Positions 5,823-5,968 of a stretch of 5,968 nt of DNA are shown here, in pieces. Location of the stretch: contig JABUEZ010000139.1 of the NCBI GenBank assembly GCA_013314795.1, forward strand, positions 1-5,968, written 5' to 3'. The stretch comes from Candidatus Profundicultor aquiphilus. GTDB taxonomy: Bacteria > Atribacterota > Atribacteria > Atribacterales > Caldatribacteriaceae. Each line of letters starts with the position of its first letter. The first letter of the stretch is position 1. The notes beneath the pieces were generated by a model. The model saw only the letters and a program-made list of their open reading frames with translations. It made no database searches and was not told the origin of the DNA. Both the position numbers and the translations under genes were made by a program.

Positions 5823-5968
5823 GAAGCCACCCCCGCCACTCTGGCCATGTCGATAATCGCTTCTACAGCGCGCAGAGCCCGACCACTGGTAAGGACATCC
5901 TCCAGAAATTGAAAGGCTTGAGAAACACTTGATGTTCGCCCACACAACCACAAAAGGAATGCGGCATT
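5819..5968 (-). CDS. trpD: Anthranilate phosphoribosyltransferase, C-terminal end (5' part outside window)
   Basis: Only the last 49 codons are visible, running off the right edge. The enzyme joins anthranilate to PRPP to form phosphoribosylanthranilate, the substrate of TrpF. The fragment starts NAAFLLWLCG, matching the conserved NAA-x-LY-x-G helix near the TrpD C-terminus, then has a segment with FLEDVLTSGRALRAVEAII that fits the family's closing helices (usually A-x-x-x-I-D-S-G-K-A). The stop TGA (5821-5819) overlaps the trpC ATG in the shared ATGA. Catalytic and PRPP-binding motifs lie outside the window, so the call rests on this short match and on its position before trpC, which is the standard place for trpD. 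Confidence 0.88.
   Translation of the reverse strand, partial: NAAFLLWLCGRTSSVSQAFQFLEDVLTSGRALRAVEAIIDMARVAGVAS

Noticed and set aside
5823..5951. 43-codon upstream extension of the trpC frame
   Set aside because: This stretch codes for the conserved C-terminus of trpD in another frame; the extension has no indole-glycerol-phosphate synthase features, and the ATGA junction explains the real start.
5823..5968. trp leader peptide, T-box or attenuator
   Set aside because: The operon's 5' end is outside the window; the visible edge is coding sequence of trpD.

Overview
This is a bacterial chromosomal window of compact biosynthetic genes. It holds the 3' end of hisD on the + strand. Facing it is a tightly packed minus-strand operon, read from right to left: trpD (3' end only), trpC, trpF, trpB, trpA, pgeF (yfiH family), speD, speE. 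There are no mobile elements, CRISPR repeats, tRNA or rRNA genes, and no gene-free stretch longer than about 50 bases. The host cannot be named from this window. Strong Shine-Dalgarno sequences, TTG starts, purine-rich coding strands and short, compact proteins would suit a thermophilic or anaerobic lineage of the Thermotogota, Atribacterota or Bacillota kind, but this is a weak inference.

Right and centre (about 2444-5968, minus strand): five consecutive tryptophan genes in the order D-C-F-B-A. trpD/trpC and trpB/trpA share ATGA junctions, trpC/trpF overlap by 14 bases, and trpF/trpB are 4 bases apart. All the classic catalytic residues can be found, so the proteins look functional. The operon promoter and any trp leader or attenuator lie upstream of the window.

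Left-centre (507-2443, minus strand): the operon continues without a visible break into pgeF, whose ATG directly follows the trpA stop, then speD and speE. SpeE makes spermidine and releases 5'-methylthioadenosine (MTA). Some PgeF/LACC1-family proteins can phosphorolyse MTA, so this trio could be a small 'make a polyamine and clear its by-product' module attached to the trp operon. The SpeD protein keeps the self-cleaving Glu-Ser-His site but has Gly where the active-site Cys of the family sits. That makes its substrate uncertain and is the most interesting point of the window.

Left edge (2-509): hisD runs into the end of speE. A perfect 36-base palindrome with flanking A and T runs contains the stop codons of both genes and looks like a shared bidirectional terminator.
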